Source: Bacteroidota bacterium
Lineage (GTDB): Bacteria > Bacteroidota > Bacteroidia > Bacteroidales > JAGONC01
NCBI GenBank assembly: GCA_022711405.1
Contig: JAKLFC010000005.1
Coordinates: forward strand, 62,001 to 126,000
Direction: 5' to 3'
Length of the DNA: 64,000 bases
Of the stretch, positions 44,920 through 54,664 are shown piece by piece (position 1 is the stretch's first letter; the number at the start of each line of letters is the position of its first letter). The notes beneath the pieces are model-generated. The model had not been told where the DNA came from. It worked only from the letters and a program-made list of their open reading frames with translations, and did no database searches. The position numbers were made by a program, and so were the translations under genes.

Positions 44920-46131
44920 ATGCTGACTCAGGAGAATCTGATCGTATTTCTATATGCCCTGCCTGTTTATCAGTTGTTGTTTTACACGGTGCAGCTGATC
45001 ACGTTCAGGAAAGCATATCCGTCGCGCAAGAGCCTCGGTTTATTGCTGCTGCTGATGACTATGGTTCTGATCATGAATGCCATTCATCACTTTGGGTATG
45101 ACCGGTTGATGGCTGTGCTCTTCATTTTTTTTACTCCACTGCTGCTTTGTCTGCTGCCCGTCTTTCATCGTTACCTATCCACCCTGACCGGCGCAAACCG
45201 CCAGAACGGAAGTTTATCAAGGCTGGGTCATTACATCATACCGATCATTGGCTTCGGGATGTCACTGTTTACTTTTGGCATGCTGACGCTGAATGAACGG
45301 CTGATGATCATCACCGGTATCAATCCACCCGACGGTGGATCAGGTGCATTTGCATTTGCTGCATGGGATTTTAAATGGATCCTTCCGATTCTTCTCATTG
45401 TCCAGCTGATCGTATCGTTCGTTAAGGCCAGCCGTCTTCTTCATCAGGAGCGGTTAGCCACACGTCAGGATCCGGGTCGTTTTGCATATCTTCAGGTGCG
45501 CTGGATTTTAATCATTGCCAGCAGCCTGATCCTTTTTATCATGGCCATCGTGCTGCCTTTTCTTTTTCCTGCACAGAGTCCGGTTTCCGGAGCGCTGCTG
45601 GCAAATGTGATCCTGCTTCTGACAGGGGGGATCATAGGTTATTACGGGATGAAACAGGACGCATTGCTGGTACAGGTATCCTCTCTTGGAAGGGAACAAC
45701 AAGCCAGTCCGGAAGCCTCGGGACCGCCCATCCAGCATGTGGAGCAGAAGGCAGCACCCTCCGCCTCCAGTGCTGCCCCCCTGGTTGCAGATGAAGAAGC
45801 CCGCAGGATCATCAGCCAGCTCCATTCCATGATGCAGGCAAAAAAACCCTATACAGATGCCCGTTACTCGCTGGGCGAGCTTTGCGGGCAAATGGAAATC
45901 CCACGGCGGATCATGACGTACGTGCTGAATGACGTGATGGGGAAAAATTTCTACGGCGTAGTGAATGAATACCGGCTCAGGGAAGCCATCCAGATCATGG
46001 AGACCAGCGGCAGGAAATATACCATTGAGGCAATAGCGGAAATGGTGGGCTTTAACTCCAAATCATCCTTCTATGCCTGCTTCAAAAAATTCACAGGCAT
46101 GTCTCCCAAGGAATATCTCGAAAAGAAATGA
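44920..46131 (+). CDS. Membrane-bound AraC-family transcriptional regulator
   Basis: A 403-residue protein: six or seven hydrophobic helices (about 5-245), a charged Ala/Ser/Pro-rich linker (about 250-290), then an AraC-type DNA-binding domain (about 295-402) with two helix-turn-helix units. The second holds YTIEAIAEMVGFNSKSSFYACFKKFTGMSPKEYL, the family signature. It probably senses a membrane or extracytoplasmic signal. It starts 212 bases after the divergent giant T9SS gene, which it could control. No target site identified. Confidence 0.88.
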   Translation: MLTQENLIVFLYALPVYQLLFYTVQLITFRKAYPSRKSLGLLLLLMTMVLIMNAIHHFGYDRLMAVLFIFFTPLLLCLLPVFHRYLSTLTGANRQNGSLSRLGHYIIPIIGFGMSLFTFGMLTLNERLMIITGINPPDGGSGAFAFAAWDFKWILPILLIVQLIVSFVKASRLLHQERLATRQDPGRFAYLQVRWILIIASSLILFIMAIVLPFLFPAQSPVSGALLANVILLLTGGIIGYYGMKQDALLVQVSSLGREQQASPEASGPPIQHVEQKAAPSASSAAPLVADEEARRIISQLHSMMQAKKPYTDARYSLGELCGQMEIPRRIMTYVLNDVMGKNFYGVVNEYRLREAIQIMETSGRKYTIEAIAEMVGFNSKSSFYACFKKFTGMSPKEYLEKK

Positions 46132-46243
46132 CCGGCAGAAGTGATCCTTCCCCCCTTGAAAATTTTCTGATTTTTTTATAATAATCTCCTCCTGCTCTGC
46201 GTTAAAGGTGTAATTAAATCATGTCCCATCAATCAGTTTGCGT

Positions 46244-46444
46244 ATGATGAAAGCCTTTACGTTTGAAGATCTTTTTTCCCACACCTTTGATGAGCTGAAA
46301 GCTGACGGTCTGATCGACCATGAAATGGATGGCAATGCCCCACAGCCAAAAGCAGGAGTGATCCGCATGATCATGGATTACTCCCGTGCACTTTCCGTTC
46401 ATAAGTCCGGAACAATTGGTAACATCAGCCTTCTGCTGAACTGA
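46244..46444 (+). CDS. Conserved small protein of unknown function
   Basis: About 66 residues from ATG 46244 (ATG 46247, MKAFTFEDLF, equally good). No membrane segment or signal. The C-terminal MDYSRALSVHKSGTIGNISLLLN resembles a small family I recall from Bacteroidota, without known function. It lies 10 bases upstream of the endonuclease III gene and is probably co-transcribed. Confidence 0.65.
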   Translation: MMKAFTFEDLFSHTFDELKADGLIDHEMDGNAPQPKAGVIRMIMDYSRALSVHKSGTIGNISLLLN

Positions 46445-46454
46445 CCATACCCGG

Positions 46455-47099
46455 ATGACCAGGAAGGAACGATTTGAAGGAGTGATACGGTATTTCACCC
46501 TTCATCAGCCTATTGCTGAAACCGAGCTGAGCTACGGCAGCCCCTATGAGCTGATGGTGGCAGTTATCCTTTCGGCACAGTGTACCGATAAGAGGGTGAA
46601 CCTGATCACTCCTTCATTTTTTGGGCGGTATCCCACCATTGAATCCCTTGCAGCAGCTGAGGTGAACGATGTTTTTGAGATGATCAGGAGCTGTTCCTAC
46701 CCTAACAACAAAGCCCGGCATCTGGTGGGCATGGCTAGGAAACTGCGCGAAGAGTATGGCTCCATCGTCCCGTCAGAACCGGATGAGCTTCAGAAACTCC
46801 CGGGCATTGGAAGAAAAAGTGCCAACGTCATTGCATCCGTCATCTTTCACAAGCCGGCCCTCGCCGTTGATACCCATGTGTTCAGGGTTTCTGCCCGTCT
46901 TGGCCTCACCTGGCGTGCAAAGAATCCCTTCGAAGCAGAGAAACAGCTGGTGCAGTACATCCCGCAGGAACTCATCCCGATCGCTCACCACTGGCTGATC
47001 CTGCATGGAAGATATGTCTGTCAGGCACGAAGGCCACGGTGCGAAGAGTGTGGACTGACGGAGTGGTGCCGGTATTACATGAGGTCTCTGAATCGATAG
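46455..47099 (+). CDS. nth: Endonuclease III (DNA glycosylase/AP lyase)
   Basis: A 214-residue base-excision repair enzyme. The helix-hairpin-helix LPGIGRKSANVI carries the catalytic lysine, the catalytic Asp lies in AVDTHVFRVSARLG, and the 4Fe-4S cluster ligands are the cysteines of CQARRPRCEECGLTEWC. Length is normal. It removes oxidised pyrimidines and cuts abasic sites. Confidence 0.95.
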   Translation: MTRKERFEGVIRYFTLHQPIAETELSYGSPYELMVAVILSAQCTDKRVNLITPSFFGRYPTIESLAAAEVNDVFEMIRSCSYPNNKARHLVGMARKLREEYGSIVPSEPDELQKLPGIGRKSANVIASVIFHKPALAVDTHVFRVSARLGLTWRAKNPFEAEKQLVQYIPQELIPIAHHWLILHGRYVCQARRPRCEECGLTEWCRYYMRSLNR

Positions 47100-47191
47100 T
47101 GATGAAGATCCTGGCGTAAGCCGGGACCGGGACCTCATACTAATCAAGAATAGTGATTAATGTTCTAATAACTATAGGACACTCATAAATA

Positions 47192-47216
47192 TTTTTGATC
47201 TTTGCTCTTTGATCTT
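47192..47216. repeat. TTTGATCTTTGCTCTTTGATC simple repeat
   Basis: Short repeat of TTTGATC/TTTGCTC units just before the peroxiredoxin gene. Same family as 47692-47720 and 47836-47882. Confidence 0.65.
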
Positions 47217-47230
47217 AAAATGACAGAACA

Positions 47231-47689
47231 ATGACAACCCTGAAACAAGGTGACACGGCACCCTTATTCACCGCTACTGACCAGCATGGAAACCAGGTGA
47301 CACTGGAGAACTACAGGGGGAAGAAAGTGGTCCTTTATTTCTATCCCAAGGACGACACCCCGGGATGCACTGCCGAAGCATGCAACCTGCGCGACAATTA
47401 CCATCAATTGCTCTCCCTGGGATACCAGGTGATCGGTGTCAGCACTGATCCCATTAAATCACACCTGAAATTCAGCGCGAAATTCAACCTTCCCTTCCCG
47501 TTGATCCCTGACACGGACCGAACCATCGTCAATGCCTATGGCGTCTGGGGTCCAAAGAAATTCATGGGAAGAGCGTATGAGGGCATCCACCGGGTTACCT
47601 TCGTGATCGATGAGGAAGGCACCATCGAACGAGTTATCACCAGGGTTGAAACGGGGGATCATACAAGGCAGATCCTGGCCCCGGAATAA
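47231..47689 (+). CDS. bcp: Thiol peroxidase of the Bcp/PrxQ type
   Basis: A 152-residue peroxiredoxin. VVLYFYPKDDTPGCTAEACNLRD contains the peroxidatic Cys of the PGCT motif and the resolving Cys five positions later, typical of alpha-type Bcp/PrxQ. It reduces hydrogen and organic peroxides using thioredoxin. Ends EXVITRVETGDHTRQIL-like in family form. Confidence 0.95.
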   Translation: MTTLKQGDTAPLFTATDQHGNQVTLENYRGKKVVLYFYPKDDTPGCTAEACNLRDNYHQLLSLGYQVIGVSTDPIKSHLKFSAKFNLPFPLIPDTDRTIVNAYGVWGPKKFMGRAYEGIHRVTFVIDEEGTIERVITRVETGDHTRQILAPE

Positions 47690-47691
47690 AT

Positions 47692-47882
47692 TCAAAGAGC
47701 AAAGAGCAAAAAGCAAATTTCAAAAGTGGCTTTATAAAAGCTACAAGCTTCAAGCTACAAGCTACAAGTGAAGGTTATAATGAAGTATTACAAATTGCAT
47801 CCGGCAAAATATAGGTCGATGAAAATTTACTTTTACTTTTTGCTCTTTGCTTTTTGATCTTTGGTTTTTGCTCTTTGATTTT
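47692..47882. repeat. Inverted and tandem repeats between the peroxiredoxin and recA genes
   Basis: TTCAAAGAGCAAAGAGCAAA (to 47720) is the reverse complement of the TTTTTGCTCTTTGCTTTTTG stretch at 47836-47882, so the gap can form a long imperfect hairpin. Between them lies a GCTACAAGCTTCAAGCTACA tandem array (47740-47769). The 295-base gap (47690-47984) holds no gene. Confidence 0.75.
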
Positions 47883-47984
47883 GCGTATTTTTATGGAGAT
47901 TTTTAAATTTACCGGGTAACATTTTCATACGTTTCCGGATTAACAGAAAAGATACAGTCGGTTCCAAATTAAATATCATTCGGT

Positions 47985-48998
47985 ATGGCACCAGAGGAAA
48001 ACACCAACAACAGGGAAAAGATGAAGGCGCTGCAGCTGGTCATCGATAAGATGGAAAAAGAATATGGCAAGGGCACGATTATGAAGCTGGGTGATAATGC
48101 AGTGGTCGAAGTGGGCACGATCTCTACCGGCTCCATTGCCCTCGACTCCGCGCTGGGCATTGGCGGACTGCCGCGCGGAAGGGTCATTGAGATCTATGGA
48201 CCTGAATCTTCCGGCAAGACGACGCTGGCCCTGCATGCCATCGCCGAAGCTCAGAAAGCAGGAGGCATAGCTGCTTTTATTGATGCGGAGCATGCATTTG
48301 ACCGGTTCTATGCCAAAAAACTGGGAGTGGACATCGAAAACCTCCTGATCTCGCAGCCCGATAACGGAGAACAGGCCCTTGAGATCACAGAAAATCTCAT
48401 CAGAAGCGGCGCCATCGACATCATTGTCATCGACTCGGTGGCCGCCCTGACCCCAAAAAGCGAGATCGAAGGAGAAATGGGTGATTCCAAACTGGGCCTC
48501 CAGGCACGCCTGATGTCACAGGCCCTCCGCAAACTCACCGCCACCATTAGCAAGACCCATACAAGCTGTATCTTTATCAACCAATTGCGCGAAAAGATAG
48601 GCGTGATGTTCGGAAATCCCGAAACGACCACAGGAGGCAATGCCCTGAAATTCTATGCATCGGTCCGCCTGGATATCCGAAAGACCAACCAGATAAAGGA
48701 AGGGGAGAATATTACGGGCAACCGGGCCAAAGTGAAAGTGGTCAAGAACAAGCTGGCCCCTCCCTTCCGTATCGCTGAATTTGACATCATCTACGGCGAA
48801 GGCATCTCCAAAACAGGTGAGATCATCGACCTGGGCATCGACCATAATATCATCAAAAAGAGCGGCTCGTGGTTCAGCTATGGAGAAACAAAGCTCGGAC
48901 AGGGCAGGGATGGCGTAAAAAAACTGCTCATCGATAATCCCGACCTGGCCGCTGAACTGGAAAAAAAGGTCAGGGAAGCGCTGGCTGCCGCATCCTGA
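47985..48998 (+). CDS. recA: RecA recombinase
   Basis: A 337-residue RecA. Walker A is [15 protein letters not shown] (about 69-83), Walker B is [10 protein letters not shown], and the loop L2 region is [16 protein letters not shown]. It drives strand exchange in homologous repair and SOS induction. The repeat-filled gap lies upstream. The next ATG overlaps the stop codon. Confidence 0.98.
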   Translation: MAPEENTNNREKMKALQLVIDKMEKEYGKGTIMKLGDNAVVEVGTISTGSIALDSALGIGGLPRGRVIEIYGPESSGKTTLALHAIAEAQKAGGIAAFIDAEHAFDRFYAKKLGVDIENLLISQPDNGEQALEITENLIRSGAIDIIVIDSVAALTPKSEIEGEMGDSKLGLQARLMSQALRKLTATISKTHTSCIFINQLREKIGVMFGNPETTTGGNALKFYASVRLDIRKTNQIKEGENITGNRAKVKVVKNKLAPPFRIAEFDIIYGEGISKTGEIIDLGIDHNIIKKSGSWFSYGETKLGQGRDGVKKLLIDNPDLAAELEKKVREALAAAS

Positions 48999-49024
48999 TG
49001 ATGACCGTTCCACATCCTGTGGGA

Positions 49025-49996
49025 ATGAAAGTCTGTACCCCATTTGCCGTATGTATCCTGATGGCTGTGCTGTCAGCCTGCACTGACCGGACATCACCGG
49101 GAAATCCCTCCGGCGGGAGAGATACATCACCTGCAGGGCAAGCCTCGGTGTATGACGACAGCGCACAGTTCCTGCTGAAATCGGGCAGGATCAATGAAGC
49201 CCTCGGCTATGTCAATAAAGCCCTGACCCTGGAACCAGCCAATCCGGAGTTCTTTGTGACCCTGTCGGACATCTACCTTGGCATGAACAACCCGGAAAAA
49301 GCAAAGGATGCCCTGAATAAGGCCTCCGACCTGGCTCCCCTTGATGCTGTCCCCAATTTCAAGAAAGGTTACCTGCACCTGGTACTGAAAGATTACACCC
49401 TGGCCAGGGAGTATTTTAAAAAAGCGATCGGGCTTCAGCCGGTATATCCCCAATCCTATTTTCATCTTGGGATCACCTACCTGGAAACCGGCGATACCGC
49501 CCGGGCGATTCAGGATCTGCAAACTGCCGCGCAGCAGGATGAAGCGTACCTGGACGCTCTGATCCTTCTGGGTTCGCTTTTCGAGCAGCGGGATCCTGGT
49601 GTTGCCGCGGCCTATTACCGCAATGCCATCCGGATCGATTCGGCCAATATCCAGCTCCGGTACAACCTGGGCATGCTTCTGCAGCAAACAGGCAACGATT
49701 CACTGGCTATGGATCAGTATCTCAGGATCCTGGCTATCGACTCGAGCTATTTTCCCGCCTCCTATAACCTGGGATATCTCTGCCTGGTAAACCGCGGGGA
49801 TTATGCTCGGGCCATCCGCTATTTCGACCACTCCCTCCGGATGAATCCTTCCTATGTGGATGCCCTGTATAACCGCGGATTGTGCTTCGAGATCCTCGGT
49901 GATAAAGAGAGGGCAAGGAGCGACTACCGGGAAGCGCTTCGTATCCTGCCTAACTTCGAACGAGCCGTGGAAGGGATGAACCGGCTGGACGAGTGA
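49025..49996 (+). CDS. TPR-repeat lipoprotein
   Basis: About 323 residues from ATG 49025, which gives a short basic start and lipobox LSAC. ATG 48998 overlaps recA and adds nine residues without signal-peptide character. The body is about eight tetratricopeptide repeats (AKDALNKASDLAPLDAVPNFKKGYLHLV is one), a scaffold for protein binding. Role unknown. It ends 2 bases from the convergent FeoB-like gene. Confidence 0.82.
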   Translation: MKVCTPFAVCILMAVLSACTDRTSPGNPSGGRDTSPAGQASVYDDSAQFLLKSGRINEALGYVNKALTLEPANPEFFVTLSDIYLGMNNPEKAKDALNKASDLAPLDAVPNFKKGYLHLVLKDYTLAREYFKKAIGLQPVYPQSYFHLGITYLETGDTARAIQDLQTAAQQDEAYLDALILLGSLFEQRDPGVAAAYYRNAIRIDSANIQLRYNLGMLLQQTGNDSLAMDQYLRILAIDSSYFPASYNLGYLCLVNRGDYARAIRYFDHSLRMNPSYVDALYNRGLCFEILGDKERARSDYREALRILPNFERAVEGMNRLDE

Positions 49997-49998
49997 TG

Positions 49999-51414
49999 CT
50001 ACACCAGGAGCGATCCCACCTGGTAGATCAGCAATGCCATCACCCACGCCAGGAATGTGGAGTAAAATACCGTAAATGCCCCCCATCTCCAGGAACCCGA
50101 CACCTTTGAGATCGTGGCGATGGTCCCGATGCACGGAAAATAAATGAGAATGAAGACCATGAAAGCGAAGGCCACCAGCGGCGTGAATACCTTCTCACCG
50201 GCCCGTGGCCCGGTGGTATACACCTGCGAATGAAGCCTGTCGATCAGTGTGGAAGAGGATGGCCCTTTCGGATCAGCATCTGCCTGGTAGAGGACGCCCA
50301 TCGTACTTACGACGATCTCCTTCGCGGAGATCCCTGTCAGAAGACTGATCCCCATTTTCCAGTCAAATCCCAGCGGCCTGAGCGCAGGCTCGATCCATTT
50401 GCCGATGCGGCCTATGTACGACTTTTCATGCATTTCCGCATTTCTCTGCAGGGTCAGCTGACGGATGCTCCGGTCGTATTCTTCGCTGAGCGAACGGATG
50501 GCTCCATCATCAGACGCATCCGCCTGAGCCAGGGCGACCTCATGCGCTTTTTTCAGACCTGCTATCTTACCGTCATAATCAACAGAGTAGCTTATGTTGC
50601 GCGGAAAGTAGCCCAGCGCCCATATCACGATGGTGGCCACGAGGATCACTCCGCTGATCTTTTTCAGGTACGACACTCCGTTGGCCCACATGCTGCGCAG
50701 TGTCTTCCGGACGGTGGGGATGCGGTAGGGGGGAAGGTATTTTTCATAGGGAGTATGTTCGGCCCTGAACAAGGTGCGCTTCAGCACCAGCGCTGTGATC
50801 ACTCCCAGCGCGACACCGATGAGGTAGATCAGGAACAGCATCGTCCCGGAGTGCCCGGGAAAGAATGCACTGATCAGCAATACGTACACCGGCAGACGGG
50901 CACTGCACGAAAAGAAAGGATTGATCAGGATAGTGATCAGACGGCTGTCGCGGTTTTCGATCGAACGGGTGGCCAGGATCGCCGGCACATTGCATCCGAA
51001 TCCCATGATCATGGGAATGAACGACCGGCCATGCAGCCCTATGCGGTGCATGACCTTGTCCATGAGGTAAACGGCCCTCGCCATGTACCCGGTGTCTTCC
51101 ATTACCGATATGAAAAAGAACAGCAGCAGGATGTTGGGAAGGAATACGATCACTCCCCCGATGCCGCTGATGATCCCGCCAATGAGCAGATCCTTCAGGA
51201 TACTGTCAGGCATCGCAGCAGAGAGAACGTCCGACAGGAAACTTACCCCGGTTTCCAGCCAGTGCATGGGATAGGCCCCCAGACGGAAGGTCCCTGCAAA
51301 CATGATCCAGAGAAATGCAAAAAAAACGGGAAATCCCCAGATCCTATGTGTAAAAATGCGATCCAGCGCTTCCGAAAATTGCTTGCTGCCTGACTTGGTT
51401 TCCGACCCTGCCAT
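49999..51414 (-). CDS. FeoB channel part lacking the GTPase (G) domain
   Basis: A 471-residue membrane protein that begins where the FeoB membrane part usually begins (ALDRIFTHRIWGFPVFFAF). It holds both Gate (nucleoside-recognition-like) regions: MIMGFGCNVPAILATRSIENRDSRLITILINPFFSCSARLPVY and LTGISAKEIVVSTMGVLY. FeoB is the ferrous-iron importer; its N-terminal GTPase and spacer (about 270 residues) are absent. An in-frame TAG lies 12 bases upstream of the start, and no G1-G4 motifs are visible in the preceding 200 bases. The G domain may be encoded elsewhere or lost. A GC-rich repeat sits 25-90 bases upstream of the start. Confidence 0.85.
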   Translation of the reverse strand: MAGSETKSGSKQFSEALDRIFTHRIWGFPVFFAFLWIMFAGTFRLGAYPMHWLETGVSFLSDVLSAAMPDSILKDLLIGGIISGIGGVIVFLPNILLLFFFISVMEDTGYMARAVYLMDKVMHRIGLHGRSFIPMIMGFGCNVPAILATRSIENRDSRLITILINPFFSCSARLPVYVLLISAFFPGHSGTMLFLIYLIGVALGVITALVLKRTLFRAEHTPYEKYLPPYRIPTVRKTLRSMWANGVSYLKKISGVILVATIVIWALGYFPRNISYSVDYDGKIAGLKKAHEVALAQADASDDGAIRSLSEEYDRSIRQLTLQRNAEMHEKSYIGRIGKWIEPALRPLGFDWKMGISLLTGISAKEIVVSTMGVLYQADADPKGPSSSTLIDRLHSQVYTTGPRAGEKVFTPLVAFAFMVFILIYFPCIGTIATISKVSGSWRWGAFTVFYSTFLAWVMALLIYQVGSLLV

Positions 51415-51438
51415 ACCAGGTGACTATTTGTTAAATTT

Positions 51439-51505
51439 AATGTACCCTACCCCTGCACCCCTCCCCTGCTAGCAGGGGAGGGGACGGGGGAGGGGTATTA
51501 AGGAT
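51439..51505. repeat. 67-base GC-rich palindromic repeat, copy 1
   Basis: The core at 51458-51483 is a perfect 26-base palindrome (CCCCTCCCCTGCT and its complement), flanked by AATGTACCCTACCCCTGC and ACGGGGGAGGGGTATTAAGG. One base differs from the copy at 54714-54780. Confidence 0.85.
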
Positions 51506-51619
51506 CCATTTCCCAGGGCTTGCCCTGGTGACCATCCTGATTTAATTTAGATTAAATAAACGAATGCAAAATTAGTCATTCTTTGAAATAAAGCAGGCAG
51601 GGAAATAATTTTCTTTACA

Positions 51620-52183
51620 TCAAATACCGGAAAGGATCTCATTCAGGTCTTCATTGCCTTCTTGCGGTTCCCCGTGGATCAGCGTATGCACATGCCGCTG
51701 GAACTGGGCGATCCGTGTGCCCCAGTGGGATGCAAACAGCCTCCTGGCCTCGCTGGCTGCATTTTCCCCCGAGGCCTGCAGGTTCTTCTGGTAGAGTACG
51801 ACGAAGTCTTTCATGTCCTGGTAGATATCCGACAGGTGTTCGGCCAGGCTCGCCTTGATAAGGGCGTACTGCCCGTCGCTTTCAGGGATGGCAATCCAGA
51901 AAATGTCATCTTTCCCGAAGATCCGGTGCAGCGTAAGGAACATATCTTCCCATTGCTCCTGGGTGACAAAGCGCTCATTGGCTCCGGGATCGGACACCAA
52001 CACTGTAGGAAGCAACGCCCCCTTGAGGTAAAGAAGAGGTGATATCTTGCTGATGAAGTCCAGCAGGATCTCCCTGTCATAATCCTCTGCTTTCTCAAGG
52101 AAAAGGCAGTATTCATTGGCAACGGTCAGGAACTCGATGACCTGACGTGAGCGGTAGGATTCTTCAGTATTGCCGGGATCCAT
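51620..52183 (-). CDS. DUF5063-like protein
   Basis: A 187-residue soluble helical protein with the opening VIEFLTVANEYCLFLEKAEDYDREILLDFISKI, which I associate with the Bacteroidota family DUF5063. Function unknown. Not in an obvious operon; the FeoB-like gene lies 205 bases downstream beyond the GC-rich repeat. Confidence 0.75.
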   Translation of the reverse strand: MDPGNTEESYRSRQVIEFLTVANEYCLFLEKAEDYDREILLDFISKISPLLYLKGALLPTVLVSDPGANERFVTQEQWEDMFLTLHRIFGKDDIFWIAIPESDGQYALIKASLAEHLSDIYQDMKDFVVLYQKNLQASGENAASEARRLFASHWGTRIAQFQRHVHTLIHGEPQEGNEDLNEILSGI

Positions 52184-52210
52184 AGTAGTGTTTTGAATCA
52201 GTCAACAGTC

Positions 52211-52270
52211 AGCAATTTAACAATTTAACAATTTAACAATTTAGCCATTTGACCATTTGACAATAGAACA
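52211..52270. repeat. CAATTTAACAATTTAACAATTT tandem repeat
   Basis: Six or seven 9-base units (CAATTTAAC, then CCATTTGAC variants, ending CAATAGAAC) in the gap between two divergent genes. Confidence 0.8.
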
Positions 52271-52358
52271 AAATTAATCCCTTTCCCTTAAAATCCACTT
52301 TTTTCGAAATAATTTGTAAACCCAGGGCTAATTTTATATTTTAGCACAAATTTGCAGA

Positions 52359-52808
52359 ATGGACAGGCTGGATCTGAAAAGACGGTTGATCGAACAGTGC
52401 AGGAAGCTGCAGCAGGAAAGCATTGACAACACGCGTGCTGAGATGGAGGATGCCCAGGACAGCGCCTATGAACATCAGCCCCGTGACCAGTACGATTCGT
52501 ACAGGGATCAGATGATGGGAAAGCGTGATATGTTCGCCAAGCAGCTGACACAGTCGCTCGAACAGCTGAAAATGCTCGACAAGATCGATCCCCTGAAAAA
52601 GGTCAGTGCCGTTGATGTGGGAGCTGTGATCATCACCGAAGACCAGAAGATCTTTGTCAGCATCGGCCTGGGCAAGTTTGAGTTCGACAACGAGACATGG
52701 TTTGCCATCTCGCCCTTCGTACCCTTCTTTCACGCGCTCCGCGGTCATAAAAAGGGCGACACACTTCAGTTTCGGGAGAAGAAGATCGTTATACTGGACG
52801 TGTTTTAA
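52359..52808 (+). CDS. GreA/GreB-like C-terminal-domain protein
   Basis: A 149-residue protein: an N-terminal coiled coil (about 1-75, RKLQQESIDNTRAEMEDAQDSAYEH) and a beta-rich C-terminal part (about 80-148) resembling the C-terminal domain of the transcript-cleavage factor GreA. Such proteins are often mislabelled 3-oxoacyl-ACP synthase. It probably binds the RNA-polymerase secondary channel. The acidic tip residues needed for cleavage are not clear. Confidence 0.72.
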   Translation: MDRLDLKRRLIEQCRKLQQESIDNTRAEMEDAQDSAYEHQPRDQYDSYRDQMMGKRDMFAKQLTQSLEQLKMLDKIDPLKKVSAVDVGAVIITEDQKIFVSIGLGKFEFDNETWFAISPFVPFFHALRGHKKGDTLQFREKKIVILDVF

Positions 52809-52887
52809 TGAAAGGAGAGAGGAGAGATGAGAAAGGAGAGATGAGAAATATATATCTCAATTCTCCTCTCTCCTTTCTCCTCTCTCA
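52809..52887. repeat. Inverted repeat GAAAGGAGAGAGGAGAG ... CTCTCCTTTCTCC
   Basis: Two arms of purine- and pyrimidine-rich simple repeat, separated by a short AT-rich centre, fill the gap between two convergent genes. The arms can pair into one long hairpin and may stop both transcripts. Same repeat family as 26470-26509. Confidence 0.75.
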
Positions 52888-52889
52888 TT

Positions 52890-54632
52890 TCAAGAAAGCC
52901 CTAACGAACGTGATATGGCTTCTATTCGCATTTCAAGTTTCCTGTCGGTCGTCTCAAGTTCGTTCGCACTCGCCAGGGTGGCCTTGATCCCAAAGTAGAA
53001 CTTGATCTTGGGCTCGGTGCCGGAGGGGCGGACGGTGATCTTGCTGCCGTCCTCCAGGAAGAACTGCAGCACGTTGGATCTGGGCTGAGCGATGGGCTTT
53101 TTTTCGCCCGTCAGCCGGTCGTATTCGGTTTGTGCAAGATAGTCCTTTATCCGCACCACCCTTGAGCCATCCATGCGTTCGGGCGGTGCGCCCCTGAATT
53201 GATCCATCATCCGCTGGATCTCCTCGGCGCCTTCTTTTCCCTTCCTGACCACCGAGATCTGTTTTTCCTTATAGAAACCGAACCGCACATAGATTTCGGT
53301 CAGCAGTCCCAGCAGGGTCTTTCCCTGGCTGGCGGCCCATGCGGCGGTTTCCGCGATCATGCAGCAGGAGGTCACCGCATCCTTGTCCCTGACAAAATCG
53401 CCGATCATGTAACCATAACTTTCCTCTCCTCCTCCAATGTAGGTCCGCTGGCCTTCCAGCTTCCGGATCAGTTCAGCGATGTACTTAAATCCCGTGAGTA
53501 CGTCGAAGGTCTCCACCCCGAAATGGCCGGCGATGTCCTTCAGCAGCTCGGTCGTGACGATGGTCTTGGCAATGTATTCCTTTCCTGTGAGCCTCTTTTT
53601 CTCCGACCATTTGCCGAGCATGTAATAGATGACCAGTGAGGCGGTCTGGTTGCCGTTCAGGAGGACGAACTCATTCTTTTCGTTCCTCACCGCCACTCCC
53701 ACACGGTCGGCATCCGGATCGGTGCCCATGACCAGATCGGCCCCGGTTTCTATGGCCCTTTGGATGGCCATTCCCAGTGCAGCCCCTTCCTCGGGATTGG
53801 GGGAGTGTACCGTGGGAAAATCCCCGCTGACCACCTGCTGTTCCTTCACAAGGTTCACATGGGTGAATCCATAGGCTTTCAGTGCCCGGGGAACCAGGTG
53901 CACACCCGTACCGTGGATCGGCGTATAGACAATTCCCAGGTCGTGATGCCGCCGGATGATGTCAGGTGACAGCGACTGCTGGCAGCTTCTCTCCAGGAAG
54001 GCACGGTCGATCTCCTCGCCGATGGTATGGATCAGAGATGGATTCCCTTCAAATGCAACAGCCTCGATGGACCGGATGCGCAGAACTTCATCAATCACAT
54101 TTTTGTCGTGGGGTGTGATCAGCTGGCCGCCATCGTTCCAGTACACCTTGTACCCATTGTATTCCTTCGGATTGTGCGAGGCGGTGATGACGATACCGGT
54201 ATGGCATTTCAGGTGACGGACGGCGAATGACAATTCAGGGGTAGGGCGCAGGTCATCGAATAAAAAGACCGTTATTCCATTGGCCGACAACACGTTGGCT
54301 GTAATGCGGGCGAACATGGTGTTGTTGTTCCTGCAATCAAAGGCGATCGCGGCCTGGATCTGTTCCTTGTCGCCATACACCTTTTTCAGGTAATTGGCCA
54401 GTCCCTGGGTGGCCATACCCACCGTGTACTGGTTCATCCGGTTGGTACCGGCGCCCATGATCCCGCGCAGTCCTCCCGTGCCAAATTCCAGATCCCGGTA
54501 GAATGCGTCAGTCAGGCCGGCCGGATCGTTCTGCATCAGGTACCTGACCTGCCTTTTGGTTTCTTCATCATAATTTCCAGTCAGCCAGATGTTGGCCCGG
54601 TCAAGAATGGTTTGGTCAATGCTGGTGTTCAT
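52890..54632 (-). CDS. Phospho-sugar mutase (phosphoglucomutase/phosphomannomutase)
   Basis: About 580 residues from ATG 54632. A longer frame starting at 54692 would add residues encoded by the AATTTGACAA repeat (LNCQIVKL...), which is unlikely. Motifs: catalytic Ser in VITASHNPKEYNGYKVYW, metal loop GTDPDADRVGV, sugar loop GGGEESYGYMIGDF, phosphate loop RPSGTEPKIKFYF. It interconverts hexose-1- and hexose-6-phosphates for glycan synthesis. Length fits the PgcA/PGM2 group. Confidence 0.93.
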   Translation of the reverse strand: MNTSIDQTILDRANIWLTGNYDEETKRQVRYLMQNDPAGLTDAFYRDLEFGTGGLRGIMGAGTNRMNQYTVGMATQGLANYLKKVYGDKEQIQAAIAFDCRNNNTMFARITANVLSANGITVFLFDDLRPTPELSFAVRHLKCHTGIVITASHNPKEYNGYKVYWNDGGQLITPHDKNVIDEVLRIRSIEAVAFEGNPSLIHTIGEEIDRAFLERSCQQSLSPDIIRRHHDLGIVYTPIHGTGVHLVPRALKAYGFTHVNLVKEQQVVSGDFPTVHSPNPEEGAALGMAIQRAIETGADLVMGTDPDADRVGVAVRNEKNEFVLLNGNQTASLVIYYMLGKWSEKKRLTGKEYIAKTIVTTELLKDIAGHFGVETFDVLTGFKYIAELIRKLEGQRTYIGGGEESYGYMIGDFVRDKDAVTSCCMIAETAAWAASQGKTLLGLLTEIYVRFGFYKEKQISVVRKGKEGAEEIQRMMDQFRGAPPERMDGSRVVRIKDYLAQTEYDRLTGEKKPIAQPRSNVLQFFLEDGSKITVRPSGTEPKIKFYFGIKATLASANELETTDRKLEMRIEAISRSLGLS

Positions 54633-54664
54633 AGGTTTTAGATATTTAGAGCTACAAGGTATAA

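Noticed and set aside
52211-52270. A CRISPR-like array in the CAATTTAAC repeats
   Set aside because: Units are 9 bases and contiguous, without unique spacers, and no cas genes are present.
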